A stretch of DNA of 64,000 nt from Pyxidicoccus parkwaysis (GCF_017301735.1 NZ_CP071090.1:5198001-5262000), one strand, 5' to 3'; positions 36,639 through 45,928 are shown, counted from the first letter of the stretch. Numbers and translations: made by a program. Notes: generated by a model not told the origin, from the letters alone.

Positions 36639-37814
36639 TCAGCGTCCGCGCCGTGCCCGGCGGGTGGCCTCCTCGAGGACGTGCTCCTTGAGGAGGTAGC
36701 CGAAGCCGGCGTTCCGTAACCGGACGACGAGGTCATCCCGCGTGGTGGTGAGGCGCTCCGCGGCGCTCTCCAGCTTCCAGTCGGCGTGGGCCAGTTGCTG
36801 GAGGAGGTACGCGCGCCGCGTCTGCGCCGACGAGAGACGGAACGTCTTGAGGTACTCCAGCGTGCCGTCGTCGCGGACGATGGCCTCGCCCAGGTGGTTC
36901 TCCTCCGAGGGCTTGAGGCTCGTGTGGAAGCGCTGGAGGAGGAACGGCCCGGCGTCGTAGATGCGCTCGGACGTCACCGCCGCCCCGAAGAGGCCGCCCG
37001 CCATGAAGGCATGGAAGTCCGCCCAGTCGCCGCGCATGCGCATTACCGCCGCACGCAGGTCCTCCAGGTTGGAGATGCGCGCGTCGTCCAGGTTGAGGCC
37101 GAGCTCCGGCACCGCGCCGAGGAAACCGTACTGGAGCAGCAGTTCGCCGTAGAAGTCCTCCAGCAGCGTGCGGTGCAGCGCTCTGTAGTCGTCCGGGTGC
37201 GAGACGACGAAGGCGGACAACAGCACGTCCGCATTGAAGAGGAGCAGGCCCACCTGCCGCTCGTGGAGCTCGAAGGTGCGCAGCGCGCCGTCCAGCGCGG
37301 AGTTGGCCCAGCCGTTCACCGCAATCTCCATGCGCGGATTCAGACCGTGGGACAGCGCCTCGCGCGAGTACTCCGTCCACGCAATCTCCGGCCCGCCGAA
37401 GTGCATGGCCAGGAAGCCCTCCATGGCCAGGTGCAGCGGAAGCATGCGGAGCTGGTTGCGGTCCTCGCGGTGCACCATGCGGTGCAGGAGGCGCACGGAG
37501 AAGGGCCCCACCTTCACGCGCTTCCCGTCGGGCGCCTGGAGTTGCGTGCCGTGGACGGCTTCCGCCTGACGGTTGCCCCACGTCATCACCAGGCCGTGCG
37601 GAATGTACGTGCAGTACTTGAGGCCGGGCGCCTTCAGCTCGCCCTCCAGCGACACGACGGCGAGGTGGTCGTCGTACGTGCGCCGGGCGAAGCGCAAGTC
37701 ATTGCGCACGGTGTCCCGCAGCACGGGCACCAGCCGGATGCCGCCCCACACCTGCGAGGGCGCCAGCCGCAGCCCCGCGGGCTCCAGCTTCTGCAACAGT
37801 CGCGCGTCCGTCAT
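36639..37814 (-). CDS. ARPP-2-like protein partnered with a vWA protein
   Basis: The 391-residue product begins MTDARLLQKLEPAGLRLAPSQ and has VWGGIRLVPVLRD close to the N-terminus, which I recall from the ARPP-2 family (ARG and rhodanese-phosphatase-superfamily-associated protein). The rest is a mixed alpha/beta region (YIPHGLVMTWGN, LHLAMEGFLAMHFGG) followed by a helical C-terminus. No signal peptide is present. The ATG overlaps the stop codon of the upstream vWA gene (ATGA), so the two act together. Function is unknown. The family name is from memory and should be checked by profile search. Confidence 0.55.
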   Translation of the reverse strand: MTDARLLQKLEPAGLRLAPSQVWGGIRLVPVLRDTVRNDLRFARRTYDDHLAVVSLEGELKAPGLKYCTYIPHGLVMTWGNRQAEAVHGTQLQAPDGKRVKVGPFSVRLLHRMVHREDRNQLRMLPLHLAMEGFLAMHFGGPEIAWTEYSREALSHGLNPRMEIAVNGWANSALDGALRTFELHERQVGLLLFNADVLLSAFVVSHPDDYRALHRTLLEDFYGELLLQYGFLGAVPELGLNLDDARISNLEDLRAAVMRMRGDWADFHAFMAGGLFGAAVTSERIYDAGPFLLQRFHTSLKPSEENHLGEAIVRDDGTLEYLKTFRLSSAQTRRAYLLQQLAHADWKLESAAERLTTTRDDLVVRLRNAGFGYLLKEHVLEEATRRARRGR

Positions 37815-39304
37815 CCCTCGCCCTCCTCTGCCGGGGCCAGCTCCACCGGGGCCGCGTCCCGCTGCCGCCTGCGGGCGTCCCGCTCCAGCAGTCCGCGCAC
37901 GCGCGCGGAGAGGTAGTCCTCCAGCTCCGACAACGGGGCCGCGCCCTCGGCGAAGCGCGCGAAGCCCAGCACGGTGGGCAGGTCCTCCGCGTCGCGCACG
38001 CCCACGGTGGGCACGGCCGTGCCGAAGGAGCGCGGCGCGTATTCCTCCGCATCGAAGACCGGGTTGACGTGCACCAGCGCCGTGCGGCGCACCGGGTCCA
38101 GCTTCGCGCGGAAGACGCGCGTCAGCTCGGCCACGGCCTTCGGCGGGTCGTTGTCGTAGCCGTCGGAGACGATGACCACCAGCTCCGCGCCCCATGCCAG
38201 GGCCTCCAGCAGCGGCGTGGCAATGTCCGTCTGCCCTCGGGCGGAGACCTGCACCGCGTCCTCGACGGGGCACGTCCAGAAGGCGCGGTAGTCGCGCGAC
38301 GCGGCGGACAGCAGGTAGTGCGCGGCGAGCGCCACGCCCAGCGGCCGGCGGCGCTTCTCCAGCGAGCCGGAGGCGGAGTAGCTGTTGTCCAGCACCGCGG
38401 CCACGCGGCCCAGCGGCACCGGAGCCCGGCCCAGCACTCGCGCCGCGGCCTTCTCCAGTGCGGTGTGCAGCACGTCCCGGCGCTCCCGCCGCTCCTCCGG
38501 CTTCAGCGCCAGGACATAGAGGGCCAGCTTCGTCAGCGGCGCCCGCTCCAGGTCCACCGTGGGCGCGCGGCCCGCCTCGCGCGCCGCGGACTCCTGGAGG
38601 CGCAGCCGCTCCGCGGCGGTGAGGCGCGGCTCGATGCGCTGGAGGAACACGTCGCGGGGAATGTTGTGCTTCATGGCCAGGCCCTCGGCCACCGTGTAGG
38701 GCAGCGCGTAGACGGCCTCCTGCGTGAAGTGGGCCTGACGGAAGGCCTCGAGCAGGGGCTGCGTATACGTGCGCTTCTTCCAGCCGTGGATGAGGAACGG
38801 GCCCAGCTCACCGGGCAGCTTCACATGCCCGTGCACCACCGCCGCGCGCAGCTTGGAGCGGTACTTCACCGCGTCGAAGGCGAGGTCCGCGCGCCCCGCG
38901 AGGTACTCACGGACGATGGCCCGGGAACGGCGGTTGTTGATGTGCCGGGCGCGCAGGGACTCCAGCACGCGGAAGGCTCGCGGCGGAGGCAGCGCGCGGA
39001 GCGTGGCGGCGATGAGGGCCCCCTCCTCCACCCTGTCCTCCAGCGACGCGGGGCTGCCGCTGGCCAGGAGGTTGAGGACAATCTGCGCCTGGTTGAAGTG
39101 GTTGATGCCGGCCGCGAGCGTGCGCGCATAGAGGCGGCGGTAGTTGCCCAGGATGTACTGGTGCAGGAACTCGATGGAGACGGACTGGCCGCGCGCGTCG
39201 CCGTAGAACTCCCGCTGACCGGTGCAGGAGAAGCACGCGTTGACGAACATCACCAGGTCCTCGCGGGCGACCTGCTCGCTGCGCACTTCCATCACCGCCG
39301 GCAT
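37811..39304 (-). CDS. vWA-domain protein with TROVE-like helical N-terminus
   Basis: The 497-residue product has an alpha-helical N-terminal half (about 10-245; FRVLESLRARHINNRRSRAIV) and a C-terminal von Willebrand A domain with an intact metal-ion adhesion site: DNSYS (306-310), the Thr/Asp of GQTDI (359-360) and SDGYDN (380-385). This layout, size and pairing with an ARPP-2-like gene resemble bacterial Ro60/TROVE RNA-binding proteins. Ro homologues bind misfolded or Y-type RNAs. The TROVE assignment is inference. GGAGG lies upstream of the ATG at 39304. Confidence 0.6.
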   Translation of the reverse strand: MPAVMEVRSEQVAREDLVMFVNACFSCTGQREFYGDARGQSVSIEFLHQYILGNYRRLYARTLAAGINHFNQAQIVLNLLASGSPASLEDRVEEGALIAATLRALPPPRAFRVLESLRARHINNRRSRAIVREYLAGRADLAFDAVKYRSKLRAAVVHGHVKLPGELGPFLIHGWKKRTYTQPLLEAFRQAHFTQEAVYALPYTVAEGLAMKHNIPRDVFLQRIEPRLTAAERLRLQESAAREAGRAPTVDLERAPLTKLALYVLALKPEERRERRDVLHTALEKAAARVLGRAPVPLGRVAAVLDNSYSASGSLEKRRRPLGVALAAHYLLSAASRDYRAFWTCPVEDAVQVSARGQTDIATPLLEALAWGAELVVIVSDGYDNDPPKAVAELTRVFRAKLDPVRRTALVHVNPVFDAEEYAPRSFGTAVPTVGVRDAEDLPTVLGFARFAEGAAPLSELEDYLSARVRGLLERDARRRQRDAAPVELAPAEEGEG

Positions 39305-39486
39305 TCGCGCACGTCCTCCCCGGGGCTTCCGGCACTGGGACGGAAGCGCCGCTCGGGGAAGAGGGATACGACCAGCGTGTCAGGCTCCAAAGGCTTGATT
39401 CGGAAGTCGCATCGGAGTCCCGCGAGCGGCACGCCCACGCTAGCACACGCCCCCGGCGGGAGAATCCTGACGCCCCGGCCTGGAGC

Positions 39487-39864
39487 TCAGGGCTGGCAGG
39501 TCACCTGGTCGCCCTGGACGGTGCACGAGGAGCAGGTGGCCGTCTCCACCAGCACGCCCTCGCGGCACTCGAGGACGGCGAGCCCGTCCCGGCGGCACAC
39601 GCCCTTGCCCTCGGCGCTGGAGGCGCAGGCGTCGCCCGCCTGGTTGTTGGACGTGTCGCAGCGCACGGCGTCAGCCGACTCGCGGCAGCCCAGCGGCCCG
39701 CGGCAGGGCACCTCGCGCCACGTGCCGCTCCGGCACTCCAGAGCAAGGACGTCTTCCTGACAGATGAAGCCGCTGCCTTCACAGCTATCCCCCGCCTTCT
39801 GGCCACAGCCAGCGAAGAGGAGGGAGCCAACCACGGTCACGGCGACGAGGAGAGAGCGGTTCAT
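39487..39864 (-). CDS. Cysteine-rich lipoprotein with internal duplication
   Basis: The 125-residue product begins MNRSLLVAVTVVGSLLFAGC, a clear lipoprotein signal (LFAGC lipobox). The mature part consists of two similar Cys-rich units: GDSCEGSGFICQEDVLALEC...WREVPC and GDACASSAEGKGVCRRDGLAVLEC...VETATC. Conserved cysteines suggest disulfide-bonded modules exposed at the cell envelope. Such small Cys-rich lipoproteins are frequent in myxobacteria. Function is unknown. It lies 37 bases downstream of the dipeptidase gene and may be co-transcribed with it. Confidence 0.75.
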   Translation of the reverse strand: MNRSLLVAVTVVGSLLFAGCGQKAGDSCEGSGFICQEDVLALECRSGTWREVPCRGPLGCRESADAVRCDTSNNQAGDACASSAEGKGVCRRDGLAVLECREGVLVETATCSSCTVQGDQVTCQP

Positions 39865-39901
39865 GTGCGTGCGGCGAATATTTCGAGCGGACCGCTCACG
39901 G

Positions 39902-40912
39902 TCAACCACCCAGTGTCTCCTGGAAGAAACGCCGGAAGTTTCCACCCACGACACGTTCCACCCAGGACTCTGGATGGCGCTTCAGCAGGGCTTCCGTGAG
40001 CAGGGGCAAATCCGTGACGTCCTTCATCCCTCGGGGAAGCGGCACCATCCCATCATAATCCGAGCCCAGCCCCACCCCTTCCACGCCCATGACGTCCACG
40101 GCGTGCTCGATGTGACGGACCACGTCGTCCACCGAGTCCCCGCCCAGGTACACGGGGGCGAAGATGATGCCCACCACCCCGCCCCGGTCCGCGATTCTCC
40201 GCAGCGACGCGTCGCTGAGGTTGCGCCAGCCGCCACCCGCCGCGCGCACCCCTGTGTGTGAACAGAAGTACCGCACCGAGGGGTGCGCGAAGAGGTCCTC
40301 CAGCGTGCGCTCCGAGGCATGGGCCACGTCCACGCTCAGGCCCAGGCGGGCCATCTCCTCCATCACCTCGAGACCCAGCGGCGTCAGCCCCCGGTTGCCC
40401 ATCATCGGAAAGGAGGAACCGCCCAAATCGTTGTTGGACAGGTGCGTGAGCCCCATGAAGCGCACCCCGCGCCGGTGCAATTCCGCCAGCCGCTCCACGC
40501 GGCCTTCAATGGCATGTCCACCCTCCACGCCCAGCACCGCGGACAGCCGCCCGTGCGCGAGGTTGTCCTCCAGCGCGGCCCCGGTGGTGGTGATGCGCGC
40601 CGAGTCCCCGGAGCGGCGGCAGAACTCCTCCATGCGCTCAATCTGCCAGAGCGCCCGCGTCCACTCGCTCGCGCGCGCCTCGCGGGGCCACCCCTGCCAC
40701 GCGGCGAACACGGGGAAGCCCCCGATGAAGGGGAAGCCCCGGGTGACGATGGTGAAGCACTGCAACTTCACCCCCGCCTCCTGAAGGCGGGGGAAGTCCA
40801 CGTGCCCCTCCTCGGAGCGGACGCACAAATCCCTGTTCCACATGAGGGAGTCCGCGTGCCCGTCCGCGAGGCACCAGCGCTGATGGAGCTCATTCACCTT
40901 CGCGTCAGCCAT
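39902..40912 (-). CDS. Membrane dipeptidase (peptidase family M19)
   Basis: Zinc-dependent dipeptidase resembling renal dipeptidase. The 336-residue product has the metal-ligand set: ADGHADSL (His, Asp), GVEGGHAIEG (bridging Glu), DVAHASERT (His), FCSHTGVRA (His) and GSDYDGM (Asp), together with a TIM-barrel-type strand order. No signal peptide is visible from the ATG at 40912, so it may be cytoplasmic, despite the family name. The ribosome-binding site is weak. A longer in-frame start would add a Gly/Pro-rich leader without support. Confidence 0.88.
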   Translation of the reverse strand: MADAKVNELHQRWCLADGHADSLMWNRDLCVRSEEGHVDFPRLQEAGVKLQCFTIVTRGFPFIGGFPVFAAWQGWPREARASEWTRALWQIERMEEFCRRSGDSARITTTGAALEDNLAHGRLSAVLGVEGGHAIEGRVERLAELHRRGVRFMGLTHLSNNDLGGSSFPMMGNRGLTPLGLEVMEEMARLGLSVDVAHASERTLEDLFAHPSVRYFCSHTGVRAAGGGWRNLSDASLRRIADRGGVVGIIFAPVYLGGDSVDDVVRHIEHAVDVMGVEGVGLGSDYDGMVPLPRGMKDVTDLPLLTEALLKRHPESWVERVVGGNFRRFFQETLGG

Positions 40913-41007
40913 GCGCCCAAGTCTGCCCGGCCCGGCGCGCGTGACAAGCACCACCCGCGCCGGGACGCCGGTGCCCGACGGACCCGCGGGCTCCAACCAC
41001 CACCCGC

Positions 41008-42126
41008 TCACGCGTCACGCGGCAGGTCCTCCCGCCGCGCGGAGTCCTCCCACCGCAGCACGTCCGCGGCCCTGCGCCGGGAGCGGGCGTCGCGGCGCAC
41101 CTGGGAGGCCTCGCGCTCCGCCTCGCGGGGGCCGTAGCTGTAGCCCAGCCCACCCAGCACGCCGCGCAGCGCGTCCCGCAGCTCCAGGCCGGACTGGAAG
41201 CGCTCCGCCGGCTCCCGCCGCAGCAGCCGCGCGAGGATGGCGCGCATGGGCCCGGACAGCCCACGCGTGGCGCGCTCCACGTGCTCCGGCGCGAGGCACG
41301 CCATGCGCGCGGCCATCATGGGCGCCGGCAGCCAGCTTGGCACTTCCGCGCGAAGCGACTCCGCCTCCGGCAGCGGCCCCGTGGCCAGCGCGGCGCGCTC
41401 CACATCCTCCAAATCCAGCAGGTGCAACCCCGTCATCACTTCCAGCAGCACCACGCCGAGGGAGAACAAGTCCGAGCGCCCATCCAGCGGCTGGCGCGCC
41501 AGGGCCTCCGGGGACGCGTAGGCCAGGTCCCCCCGGACGACATGGCCCTCCGTGCCCACGCGCCCCGGCAGCCTCGCCCACGCCATGGCGAAGTCCGCCA
41601 GCTTCACCCGGCCGTGCACGTCCAGCCGCAGCGTGCGCGGGGACACGTCCCGGTGGACGATGCCCAGCGGCTGGCCGCGCGCGTCCTCCAGCGTATGGGC
41701 GTGGTGCAGCGCGTCCGCGACCTCCGCGCCCGCGTAGGCGCCGAAGGCCTCCGAGAAGGGCCGCCGCCGCAGCGCCGCGAAGCTGGTGAGCGTCTCCAGG
41801 CTGTGCCCCTCCACGTACTCCATGACGAGGTGGGGCGAGCCCTCATGGACGCGCACCAGGAACACCTGGGCGATGGCAGGGTGGCTGAGCTGCATGAGCA
41901 GCTTCACCTCTTCACGCAGCCGCGCGCGCCCGTGGGCGTCCCCCGCGTCCTGCAACCGCTTGATGACCACGAGGTCCCCGGGCGTGTCCGCGTAGTGCCG
42001 GCGCGCGAGCAGCATCTCCCCCGGCCCCCGGGGGCCGAGGAAGCGGACCAGCTCATAGGAGGTGGCCCCGGTGGTGAAGAGGATGAACGGCTTCGAAGAG
42101 GGGTGCTCGGGGTGATGGGTGGCCAT
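41008..42126 (-). CDS. Ser/Thr protein kinase-like protein with degenerate catalytic motifs
   Basis: Eukaryote-like kinase domain in a 372-residue protein without membrane segments. Visible motifs: a Gly-rich loop (LGPRGPGEM, about 31-39), VIKRL with Lys56, HRD (158-160), the DFA triplet (178-180) instead of DFG, and APE-like YASPEAL. In the catalytic loop HRDVSPRTLRL the Asn that binds Mg2+ is replaced by Thr165. It may be a weak kinase or a pseudokinase scaffold. An Arg-rich C-terminal tail follows the domain. Myxobacteria have many such kinases. Confidence 0.85.
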   Translation of the reverse strand: MATHHPEHPSSKPFILFTTGATSYELVRFLGPRGPGEMLLARRHYADTPGDLVVIKRLQDAGDAHGRARLREEVKLLMQLSHPAIAQVFLVRVHEGSPHLVMEYVEGHSLETLTSFAALRRRPFSEAFGAYAGAEVADALHHAHTLEDARGQPLGIVHRDVSPRTLRLDVHGRVKLADFAMAWARLPGRVGTEGHVVRGDLAYASPEALARQPLDGRSDLFSLGVVLLEVMTGLHLLDLEDVERAALATGPLPEAESLRAEVPSWLPAPMMAARMACLAPEHVERATRGLSGPMRAILARLLRREPAERFQSGLELRDALRGVLGGLGYSYGPREAEREASQVRRDARSRRRAADVLRWEDSARREDLPRDA

Positions 42127-42240
42127 AGGCTCCTGGGCAGGAAGTCCTCCCCTGGGTTGGGAAGGCGTGAGAAAACCTCACGGGTTCCTCCTACCACCCA
42201 CGTCCGACACACCCTCCCAACCCCCCAGCACGGATTCGCG

Positions 42241-42278
42241 AATAAAAGGGAACGGCCCCCGCCAGAGGCGGGAGCCGT
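42241..42278 (-). terminator. Intrinsic terminator after the repeat lipoprotein gene
   Basis: A 12-bp stem with one mismatch (42252-42263 with 42267-42278) and an AGA-type loop is followed on the minus strand by TCCCTTTTATT. It lies 50 bases after the stop codon of the lipoprotein gene at 42329 and shields the kinase gene downstream. Confidence 0.7.
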
Positions 42279-42328
42279 CCGGGCCGGCCCGTGAGGAAAC
42301 GATACCGGCCACTGCTCCGTGCGTGGGA

Positions 42329-42955
42329 CTAGTGCTTCTTCTGCACCGGCTGGGTGACGGTCAGCTCGCGAGCCACCATGTCCTTGCCGTCCATGACGTA
42401 CGAGGCGCGGACCTGGGTGCCCTCGGTGATGTCGCCCAGCTTCACCGGCGCGTTGTTCTGCAGGATGCGCGTCTGGTCGTTCGTCTTCAGCTTGAGCTGC
42501 TTGTTGTTGCTCGTGTCGACCAGGGTGAGCGTGTCATGCCCCGTGGAGAGCACGCGGCCCTGCACGCTGGTGGCCGCCGCGGCAGTGGTCGCCCCGGCCG
42601 CGCCGGAGCCGCCCTGCGCCAGGTCGTCCTGACGCTCGCGCTGGTCCTGGTTCAGCTCTTCGTTGCGGTTGCGCTCGGCCTCGGCCAGCTCGCCCTGCTC
42701 CTCGCGGACGTCCTGTTGCGCGCTGGCGATGTCCTCATTCGCCTCCTTGTGCGCGCTGGCGATGTCCTCGTTCGCATTCTGCTGCGCGCTGGCGATGTCG
42801 TGCGACTCCTCCTGACGGGCCTGGGCCGTCTCCTTCGAAGCCTCCTGCTGAGCTTCGGCAACGTCGCGGCGCTCCGACTCGACGTTGTCGCGCTTGCAAC
42901 CCGGAATCATCGCCAGACCCGCCACCGCCGTGACCGCCATCATGAGCTTGCGCAT
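42329..42955 (-). CDS. Lipoprotein with 11-residue helical repeats
   Basis: The 208-residue product begins MRKLMMAVTAVAGLAMIPGC (lipobox IPGC). Residues about 25-110 are charged and helical, with 11-residue repeats around EDIASAxxxAN (three close copies, matching a 33-bp DNA repeat), followed by an Ala/Gly-rich linker and a C-terminal beta domain (VQGRVLSTGHDTLTLVDTSN, TRILQNNAPVKLGDI). The repeat may form a coiled coil, as in envelope lipoproteins. The C-terminal domain resembles small OB-like modules. A candidate sigma-54 promoter lies upstream and a terminator downstream, so it is probably monocistronic. Confidence 0.8.
   Translation of the reverse strand: MRKLMMAVTAVAGLAMIPGCKRDNVESERRDVAEAQQEASKETAQARQEESHDIASAQQNANEDIASAHKEANEDIASAQQDVREEQGELAEAERNRNEELNQDQRERQDDLAQGGSGAAGATTAAAATSVQGRVLSTGHDTLTLVDTSNNKQLKLKTNDQTRILQNNAPVKLGDITEGTQVRASYVMDGKDMVARELTVTQPVQKKH
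42720..42818 (-). repeat. 33-bp tandem repeat, about three copies, inside the lipoprotein gene
   Basis: GCGCTGGCGATGTC begins at 42720, 42753 and 42786, an exact 33-base period. It encodes three 11-residue units of the helical repeat. Such in-frame repeats can vary in copy number between strains. Confidence 0.85.
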
Positions 42956-43029
42956 GAGTGCTTTCCTTTCCCTTTGACCGGAGAACCCGTCCCCGGCGTT
43001 GGGCAGAAAGTGAGCGTCGATGCGGCCCT

Positions 43030-43045
43030 TGCACAGGGCTTGCCA
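43030..43045 (-). promoter_or_regulatory. Candidate sigma-54 (-24/-12) promoter of the repeat lipoprotein
   Basis: On the minus strand TGGCAAGCCCTGTGCA keeps GG and GC exactly ten bases apart and matches TGGCA..TGCA of the sigma-54 consensus. It lies about 75 bases upstream of the ATG at 42955, a plausible leader length. Regulation by an enhancer-binding protein would be expected. Confidence 0.5.
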
Positions 43046-43222
43046 CTGGCGATTCCCGAGCACAGGGGAAGCCGCCCGGCCACGCGGCGCCCGGCCGCCC
43101 GGCTGCTCCACGCAGGAACAATGTCGACAGACGCACTTCGGGTGGGAACGGCGCGCCACCTGCCACCTGGAGGGCGATGAGCGCGGGCGTGACGCGCGCC
43201 GACACGTCCATCGGCGAGCGCG

Positions 43223-43251
43223 TTGACAGCGCACAGGGCCCCCTGTAGTGC
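43223..43251 (+). promoter_or_regulatory. Possible promoter of the thiSGE operon
   Basis: TTGACA (43223-43228), 17-base spacer, TAGTGC (43246-43251). The -35 is perfect, the -10 is weak. It lies about 36 bases upstream of the thiS GTG. No TPP-riboswitch sequence is recognisable in this leader. Confidence 0.3.
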
Positions 43252-43286
43252 GTGCCCTGGTCCCCGTCGCAAGGAGCCGTGACGCC

Positions 43287-43487
43287 GTGCAGGTCTGGGT
43301 CAACGGAGAGACACGCGAGGTGCCGGAGGGCACCACCCTCTCGGCGCTGCTGGAGTCGCTCCAGGTGGGCGGTCCCGGTGTGGCCGTGGAGGTGAATACG
43401 GAGGTGGTGCGCCGCGCCCGCCACGCCGAGCATTCCCTCCAGGCGGGAGACCGCGTCGAAATCGTCACCTTCGTCGGCGGCGGCTAG
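43287..43487 (+). CDS. thiS: Sulfur carrier protein ThiS
   Basis: Ubiquitin-like sulfur carrier for thiazole synthesis. The 66-residue product starts MQVWVNGETREVPEGTTLS and ends with VEIVTFVGGG, keeping the essential Gly-Gly end that is thiocarboxylated. The GTG at 43287 is preceded by AAGGAG. It lies nine bases before thiG, the enzyme it serves. Confidence 0.93.
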   Translation: MQVWVNGETREVPEGTTLSALLESLQVGGPGVAVEVNTEVVRRARHAEHSLQAGDRVEIVTFVGGG

Positions 43488-43496
43488 GAGAGTTCC

Positions 43497-44282
<786 letters not shown>

Positions 44283-44288
44283 GCCGCG

Positions 44289-44888
44289 GTGGTCCCCCGG
44301 CTCGTCGTCATCACCGACTGGCGCCTGCCCCCCGAGCGACTGTTGGGCGCCATCGCCCGCGCGCTGGAGGCAGGCCCCGAGGTGGCCGTGCAGCACCGCC
44401 ACCCCGAGGCCTCCGGGCGCCAGTTCCTCGAAGAGGCCCGCCTGCTCGCCGGGCTGTGCGGCTCGCGAGGCAATCCGCTGTTCGTCAACGGCCGCCTGGA
44501 TGTCGCGCTCCTCGTGGGCGCGCACATTCACCTGCCCGCCCACGGCCCCACCCCCGAGGACGTGCGCCCCCACCTGCCCTCCGGGCGGCTCATCAGCGTG
44601 GCCGTCCATGACGAGGCCGAGGCCCGGGCGGCACGAGGCGCCGACCTCGCGCTGGTGAGCCCGGTGTACGCCCCCGGCTCCAAGCCCGGGGACACGCGGG
44701 CGACGCTGGGGCCCGAGGGCTTCGAGGCCCTGGCGGCGCTGCTCCCCTGCCCGGCGCTGGCGCTCGGCGGCATCACCCCCGAGCGGGCACGCGAGGTGCG
44801 CGGCGCCGCGGGCTTCGCGGTCATCTCCTCGGTGCTGGAGGCGGAGGACCCGGCGGAGGCGGCTCGGGCTATGCTGCGCGTCCCGTGA
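44289..44888 (+). CDS. thiE: Thiamine phosphate synthase ThiE
   Basis: Couples HMP pyrophosphate with thiazole phosphate to give thiamine phosphate. The 199-residue product has LVVITDWRLPPERLL, the VQHRHPEASG start of the active site, SVAVHDEAEA, SPVYAPGSKPG (phosphate-binding loop) and ALGGITPERA. It is slightly shorter than typical, but the order of motifs is normal. Start is GTG, six bases after thiG. The stop codon overlaps the next GTG start (GTGA). Confidence 0.88.
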   Translation: MVPRLVVITDWRLPPERLLGAIARALEAGPEVAVQHRHPEASGRQFLEEARLLAGLCGSRGNPLFVNGRLDVALLVGAHIHLPAHGPTPEDVRPHLPSGRLISVAVHDEAEARAARGADLALVSPVYAPGSKPGDTRATLGPEGFEALAALLPCPALALGGITPERAREVRGAAGFAVISSVLEAEDPAEAARAMLRVP

Positions 44889-45910
44889 GCCCCACTCCTG
44901 TTCCCGAGCTGCGTCCCCTCGCCATGGGGGAGATGATTGACCGTGCCGCCACCTTCTGGCGCGCCCACCTCAAGCCGCTCTTCTTGCTGAGCTTCGGCTT
45001 CTCGCTGGTGAACTACATCGCGATGAAGGCCACCATCCTCGCGGGGCGGCAGCTCTCGCCCATGCTCTACGCGAGCGACATGCAGGCGCAGGCGCAGAGA
45101 GACCCCACGGGGATGCTCGGCCAGACGGGCGTGTCGATGGGCCTGTGGATGGTTCTCTTCGGGGTCATCTTCTTCATCTACTGGATGGCCACGCTGGCGA
45201 CGTCCCGCTACGTGGTGTCCGCGCAGCTCGGCGAGCCCGTGAGCCCCGCCGACAGCCTGCGACGCGCCTTCTCCCGCGCGGGCCCGCTGACGGGCGCGTA
45301 CGTGTGCTCCATCGCGTGGGCCATGCTGATTGCGGTGTTGTTGCTGGGCCCGGGCGTCATCCTCGGCGGCATCGCGGCCGTGGTGGCGGGCATGGGCTCC
45401 AACACGCTGGCCCTGGTGCTGGCGGTGATTGCCGTTCCGCTCGCCGTGCTCGGGCTCATCGCCGCGATGCTTTGGTACTTCCTGCGCTTCCTCCTGCTGC
45501 CGCCGGTGATGGCCATGGAGGACCTGGGCGCGTGGGACTCCTTCAAGCGCTCCGGCGAGCTGCTGTCCGGCCGCATCGGCCCGGGCTTCCTCGACCGCGT
45601 GGTGGTGCGGGCCATGATTCTCTACACGGTGATGAGCCTCATCCTCATCTCCGTGCAGCTCGTCTCCAGCATTCCCTCGTGGCTGGTGATGGCGCCCTAT
45701 GGCAGCCCGTTCGACGCGGGGACGATGGCGCGCACGCCGCAGTACCTGCTGGTCCCCGCGGAGCTGGTGCAGGTGGTGGCGCAGTCGTGCTTCACGCCCA
45801 TCTATTACGTCTTCTGCTCGCTCTTCTATCTGGACATGCGCGTGCGCCGGGAGGCGCTGGACCTGGAGCGGCGCATGGACGCGCCGTCCACGACGACGCT
45901 GGCCGTCTGA
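44885..45910 (+). CDS. Multi-span membrane protein of unknown function
   Basis: The 341-residue product has a short N-terminal motif PLAMGEMIDRAATFWRAHLKP, typical of DUF7847/glycerophosphoryl-type membrane proteins, and about six hydrophobic segments (YIAMKATIL; LWMVLFGVIFFIYW; AMLIAVLLLGPGVIL; LALVLAVIAVPLAVL; MILYTVMSLILISVQL). It is coupled to thiE by GTGA overlap and followed by DUF4129- and DUF4350-type genes, with which such proteins are often encoded. Precise role unknown. Confidence 0.65.
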   Translation: MSPTPVPELRPLAMGEMIDRAATFWRAHLKPLFLLSFGFSLVNYIAMKATILAGRQLSPMLYASDMQAQAQRDPTGMLGQTGVSMGLWMVLFGVIFFIYWMATLATSRYVVSAQLGEPVSPADSLRRAFSRAGPLTGAYVCSIAWAMLIAVLLLGPGVILGGIAAVVAGMGSNTLALVLAVIAVPLAVLGLIAAMLWYFLRFLLLPPVMAMEDLGAWDSFKRSGELLSGRIGPGFLDRVVVRAMILYTVMSLILISVQLVSSIPSWLVMAPYGSPFDAGTMARTPQYLLVPAELVQVVAQSCFTPIYYVFCSLFYLDMRVRREALDLERRMDAPSTTTLAV

Positions 45911-45928
45911 CGTCATCCCGAGGCGCCC

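Noticed and set aside
36639-38273. Single fused protein covering both the ARPP-2-like and vWA genes
   Set aside because: The longer frame runs out of phase through the vWA gene. Two separate genes with an ATGA overlap explain all the conserved sequence.
43160-43286. TPP riboswitch upstream of thiS
   Set aside because: I looked for the conserved CTGAGA and ACCTGATCTGG-type segments of the thi-box and found neither.
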